Below, in pieces: positions 59,898-64,000 of a stretch of 64,000 bases of DNA. The first letter of the stretch is position 1. Every line of letters begins with the position of its first letter. The translations under genes and the position numbers were made by a program. The notes below the pieces were generated by a model that saw only the letters and a list, made by a program, of their open reading frames with translations, searched no databases and had not been told where the DNA came from. Source of the DNA: Solanum dulcamara (taxonomy: Eukaryota > Streptophyta > Magnoliopsida > Solanales > Solanaceae); the NCBI RefSeq assembly GCF_947179165.1, contig NC_077240.1, forward strand, positions 77,636,001-77,700,000, in the 5' to 3' direction.

Positions 59898-62374
59898 TGT
59901 CATGCCCCGGAAGGGTACCCTAGACGTGACCGGCACTTGAAAGCCATTTCTGACCTTCAAGCGAACCACCTCATTCAGTCACCTAATCATTCAATCACAC
60001 TCACCCAAAGGAAGGGTCAATCATAGCATACTATTCACATTACAGGGCCAAAGGACAAACATATTCAACTCCAACAAAACAAGTAAAATAGGACTCCTCA
60101 AAATAACAGTCCAACCTTCCCACACTCTAGTCTGTGAAGCCTCTATCAAAGTCTAGAAGGTGCCGATGACAAGTCCATGGCTACCAATACTCAAAATAAA
60201 AGAAATGATAACAAAACTGTATAAGAAGGCTCAATATCCTCCGGGAACTAGGAGGACTCACCAACTAGCTGGAAGTGTATGTGGATCTTCAATGGAGCGC
60301 CGGTTGATGATCTTTAGTACCTGTCTCTGCATCATGAAATGATGTAGGCCAAATGGCGTCAGTACATGGAATGTACGAGTATGTAAAATGGCAGGATGAA
60401 ACAAACATCAAGAAGACATCAACATCAACTCAGCACCTCAACTCATACATATATATATAAATATAGGACAACTCACTCAAATGTCCTAAGTCTAACAAGA
60501 ATAGTTTAGACGGGACTAACTCATAAACCACTCAACTCAACTGACTCAGAGCACTATCAAGACCTAAATGGGAGTTTCTCTTAACCGATAACCATCACCT
60601 ATGAGCCGGTGATAGTACAATAATCAGATGTTGTTGCCACGTCCGTCCATACCTTGCCAGGGCATGAACGCCTCCCTAATCATGGATACCATCGATTAGT
60701 CAAGTCCTATCATTTCAGGACAATAAAATAGGAAATATCCGACTTTAACGGTTCGATCCCAAGAGAAGCATCCGACTTTAACGGTTCCATCCCTACATAT
60801 GTTGGCGGCGTAGTTTCTGGGGTTCAAGTATGGATTGTACTCTTACCCGCCTCAGTGCTCGATACTCCTCCCATAACTCCATGCTCATAAAACTCCTTTA
60901 ATCATCTCAAACAAGCCCTCACGGCTAGTTTCATGTGGTACATTGCCACCACATCAACTCGGTTCTCATTTCAACTCAATTAAGTCATAATGGCAAGTCT
61001 CATTTAGGACCTTGTCCACTCATCAATTCCATCCTCACATCAACTCAATCAAGCCTCATTTATATAAACATTTATGACATCTCCTCAAGATTCAACACAA
61101 CTCTATGACTTCAACTCAACAATTCAAGTAGAATAGCGCATTTAAGGAAATTGACTTAAACAACATAATCACATGGCTAAAGAGATCAACAAGACGTAAC
61201 AACAAGTCATCTCCATCAACTCATACTAACATGAAGGATTTTAGGGACTTCTTAGCTCAACAACATCAACACATATAGCATCAAATAAATAGTAGACAAA
61301 GTTCATACAAATATAAACCATACCAAGAAATTCTATTTTCATGAACATCTAACCTCAAGGAAAGAGTAGGGCACATGGGTGGACTCAACCCATGTTTTGG
61401 ATAGCCTTACATACCTTAGTGAAGACTTGAAGAAAACTTTGATGTTGGATCTTCAATGGAGAACACAAATGTTGAAGCTTTTGGAACTCTTCTTGTTGGA
61501 AATAGGGAGGAAGAAGAAGAGAGAAAGATAGGGAAGCTCCTAGGCTTTTTAGAGAGAGAGTGATGTTGAGAAAATGTATTCCCAAAAGACCAAAGGCAAT
61601 ACATATATAATTTGGGTAAGTTCCCAAATTGCCCCTCCTCAAAAGTTCTGAAAATAGGCTAAAAATGCACCTGGCGCGATAGTGGCGCATCGCGTCATTG
61701 CAGCGCCAGGCTGAATACACCTAAAACCTGCACACCTCATAGTGGCGCGCCGCGCCAGAGACCAAACTACTGAGGCATATTTCTGGCGTGATAGTGGCGC
61801 GTCGCGCCCTTACAGCGCCAAGGCCATTGTTCTGAGTTCTAGGAATTTGGCCTGAAAAACCCTGCACAACTTTTAGTGGCGCATAGCGCCAGGGGCCAAA
61901 CTATTGAGGCATGTTCCTGGCGCGATAGTGGTGTATCGCGCCACTACGGCGCCAAGCCCAGATTTCTAGTAGTTGAACCCCAGGCCTGAAAATCTCTATT
62001 GTGCTCGCTCATTTTAGGATCGCCATACCTTTCGACTCCAAACTCCAAAAGTTACATTCTTGGTGGCGTTGGAAAGAAGACTCAATGACCTTTAATTTGA
62101 TGGGTCGTGGGCCACCGAGATTATCGTCTTTCAAAAGATAGGGTCGTTAGAAGTCGACCCTTTATGCGAACTCCTACTCAGACTTAGCCACGACGAATCT
62201 TTTAGATTTAATTTGATCCTAGGGGTCCTTCATGACCCCACCTCACCTCTAACGCTGCTCAAATTCTCAAAGACTCATCTCAACTCATGCATACGCTCCT
62301 CAATACTCGAGTTCGACCCTACCCGTATACAAGAAGGGTTTGAATTCTAGGGAAAAAATTTTAGGGGTGTTACA
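59898..62374 (-). repeat. Right (5') LTR of the degraded chromovirus
   Basis: 2,477 bp, with the TATA-like sequence at 61603-61610 and the CpG-dense array at about 61668-61952. Confidence 0.95.
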
Positions 62375-63550
62375 TCCGTGCCTTTCCATCAAGGAGCATG
62401 CCCTCAGTCAGCTAATATTGTCTCATATCATGTCAAATCACACACGCTTCCCCCTCCTTCAGCTCTTGTTTTGCCTACCTCTACCTCTCCTAACTCCTTT
62501 ATAGATCTCACAGCTCCTCACTTGTGGCATCTCAACCTCGTTTCTATCATCTTCTTCACCATGGAGCTCACTCTCATCTTGTCATGGCTTGTATCAAACT
62601 GTTCTTAATCATATCTCTCCTAATATGTCCACCCATCAATCTGAAAATCCTCTTATTCACTACCGCCATCTTTTTGAACGTGGGCATTCTTGACTAGCTA
62701 GCACTCAGCCTCATACAATAATGTTGGTCTAACAATCACTCTGTAAAACTTATCTTTTAATCATTGGCGACATATTTCTATCGCACGTTAATATCCTAGA
62801 GATGAGCTTTTATTTCACTCACATCGCTCCAATACGTACAGTGTGCAACATCATCGTCAATTGCCCAATATCCTTAAAATTATAAACTTAAGATGCAGAT
62901 TTCTCTCTTAGGTCATTCCACCCCTCTACCTTATGTGTCACATCACTAAATTTCCACTCTAGGTACTCTGTCTTAGTCTTGCTTAACCTAAAACCTTTAG
63001 ATTCTGTGGCCTCTCTCCAAACTTCCTATTTAATTATCATTAACTTCTCTATACCACTCAACAATCAATACTATGTCATCTATAAATAACATACATCGCA
63101 TCACCGCCCCTTAATACATCATATCAATATATATATTCATCACTTAGGCATAAATGAATATGCTAAGGGTTAATCCATGGTTCAGTCCCATCACGATCGG
63201 GAAATTTTTTGAGTCACCACCCATTTTTCTAACCCAAGTTTTATCCCCATCATACATGGCTTTAATAGCCTAATGTAAGCTACAAATACACCTCTAGACT
63301 CCAAACATCTCCAAAGGATCTCCTGAGAGAATTTATCATATGTCTTTTTTAGGTTAATAAACATCATGTGTAAGTACTCCCTCTTTTTGTCTCTATATTG
63401 CTCCAACATTCTCCTTACAAGATGGATGGCTTCTATTGTTGAATGTCTCAACATAAATCTGAATCGGTTCCCCTCTACATCTTTATTTCGGCCACATTTT
63501 AAAAAAAATAAATTGTATATTTTGTTAAACACCATCACATAATTTAACAC
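62375..63550 (-). pseudogene. RTE-type LINE fragment, main part (unit B)
   Basis: Counterpart of 10819-11994. The RT segment at 63191-63550 reads NRFRFMLRHSTIEAIHLVRR, then MMFINLKKTYDKFSQEILW. It was separated from its 3' UTR (52081-52344) by the Ty3/gypsy insertion. Confidence 0.75.
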
Positions 63551-64000
63551 GGAGAGAGAGTAGACAGGAAGAAGGGGATAAGGAAGAAAGTGTTAATTAA
63601 CAATATAATTTTGTGAAGTAGAATACCAAGTCATACCCTGTGAAGAACGTCATGGAATATTTTATTATGTATATAACAATGTAATAGTTGTCCATATGAA
63701 GAAAATATTAAAAGTATGTAGAAAGTTCAAATCTAGTACTGTGAGTCTGTGATGGAGTCAATAAGAGAAAAAAAACTCAAATTGAGCAATTTTTCCGTTG
63801 TTCAAATCAATGTGAAGTTTGTGTTATTAAACATCATTTTTCAACTCCATTGCCATCGAACTATCTTAATGAGAAAAAGAATGGTGGATAGCAGATTCTC
63901 ATTGAAATATTGGGAATAGCTACTGAATAGTTTTTTTTCTTTTCTCATTGATTCAATCAAAATATTTATGGAAAAGCCATCGAATGATTTTTCAGAAATT
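63551..64000. other. Intergenic DNA, right end of visible unit B
   Basis: Matches 11995-12444 with few differences. No gene is visible; the window ends while the match is still running. Confidence 0.7.

Larger units (their letters stand above)
52350..62374 (-). mobile_element. Ty3/gypsy chromovirus, degraded, 10,025 bp (unit B only)
   Basis: LTRs at 52350-54835 (2,486 bp) and 59898-62374 (2,477 bp) start TGTCACGCCCC or TGTCATGCCCC and end GGTGTTACA. The target duplication TCCGT is perfect at 52345-52349 and 62375-62379; the empty site is in unit A at 10819-10823. The primer-binding site TGGTATTAGAGC (complement of 59882-59893) is one base off initiator tRNA-Met, and the polypurine tract is at 54836-54851. 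Gag-pol is related to that of the intact element at 18758-28142 but broken. By eye the LTRs differ at about 40 of the first 1,050 bases (near 4%), mostly transitions. Confidence 0.97.
40781..64000 (+). repeat. Segmental duplication, unit B
   Basis: This is the second copy of the segment at 1-12444, in the same orientation. It is longer only because of a 10,025-bp Ty3/gypsy element (52350-62374) with its 5-bp target duplication, and because the LINE here lacks the 765-bp deletion of unit A. The hAT element to which its left end belongs continues leftwards to 36380, so the duplicated segment probably starts left of 40781, but the matching part of unit A is outside the window. Tandem direct orientation suggests unequal crossing-over; that is inference. 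Confidence 0.97.

Noticed and set aside
1..64000. tRNA, rRNA or known structural RNA genes
   Set aside because: None recognised by eye; the only tRNA-like matches are the primer-binding sites complementary to initiator tRNA-Met. A covariance-model scan would be needed to exclude them.

Overview
This is an AT-rich, intron-containing, transposon-packed stretch of a plant nuclear chromosome, almost certainly from the Solanaceae. The only host genes I can support are two near-identical copies of an acidic PR-2 type glucan endo-1,3-beta-glucosidase (GH17), both on the minus strand. Their sequence closely resembles what I know of tobacco-type PR-2 proteins. No rRNA, tRNA or CRISPR locus was recognised.

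Layout. Positions 1-12444 (unit A) and 40781-64000 (unit B) are copies of one segmental duplication in direct orientation, 40,780 bp apart at their left ends. Each unit holds, left to right: the right part of an old hAT DNA transposon carrying a Tat/Ogre-like solo LTR; a 5'-truncated RTE-type LINE on the plus strand; the two-exon glucanase gene with a MITE in its intron; about 2 kb of upstream DNA; and a second RTE LINE fragment on the minus strand. Unit B alone carries a 10,025-bp Ty3/gypsy element (52350-62374) inside that second LINE; unit A keeps the empty target site at 10819-10823. Unit A alone has a 765-bp deletion in its first LINE.

Between the units (12445-40780) lies a nest of elements. 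A 5'-truncated copia relic (13201-30330) was interrupted by a 4.9-kb copia element (13764-29152). That element was in turn hit by a 1,075-bp hAT-like MITE (16962-18036) and by a complete 9,385-bp Ty3/gypsy chromovirus (18758-28142). The chromovirus has LTRs that look identical and an uninterrupted gag-pol frame. Target-site duplications can be read for every insertion in this nest except the relic itself. Beyond it come a promoter relic of a third glucanase gene (about 30640-30860), a solo LTR containing a 28-bp minisatellite (31872-34060), a copia fragment, a foldback region around an (AAT)n tract (34600-35470), and the left end of the unit-B hAT element. That hAT runs from 36380 to 45094 with the 8-bp duplication GTTAATAC; its AT-rich satellite is split by an L1 fragment.

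The genes do not form a pathway. The biological content is a recent local duplication of a defence-related hydrolase gene within a transposon-driven region. I found no new multi-gene system. The most notable items are the apparently intact chromovirus, the third-gene relic, and the mismatch between the age implied by the unit-B element's LTRs and the divergence of its flanks.
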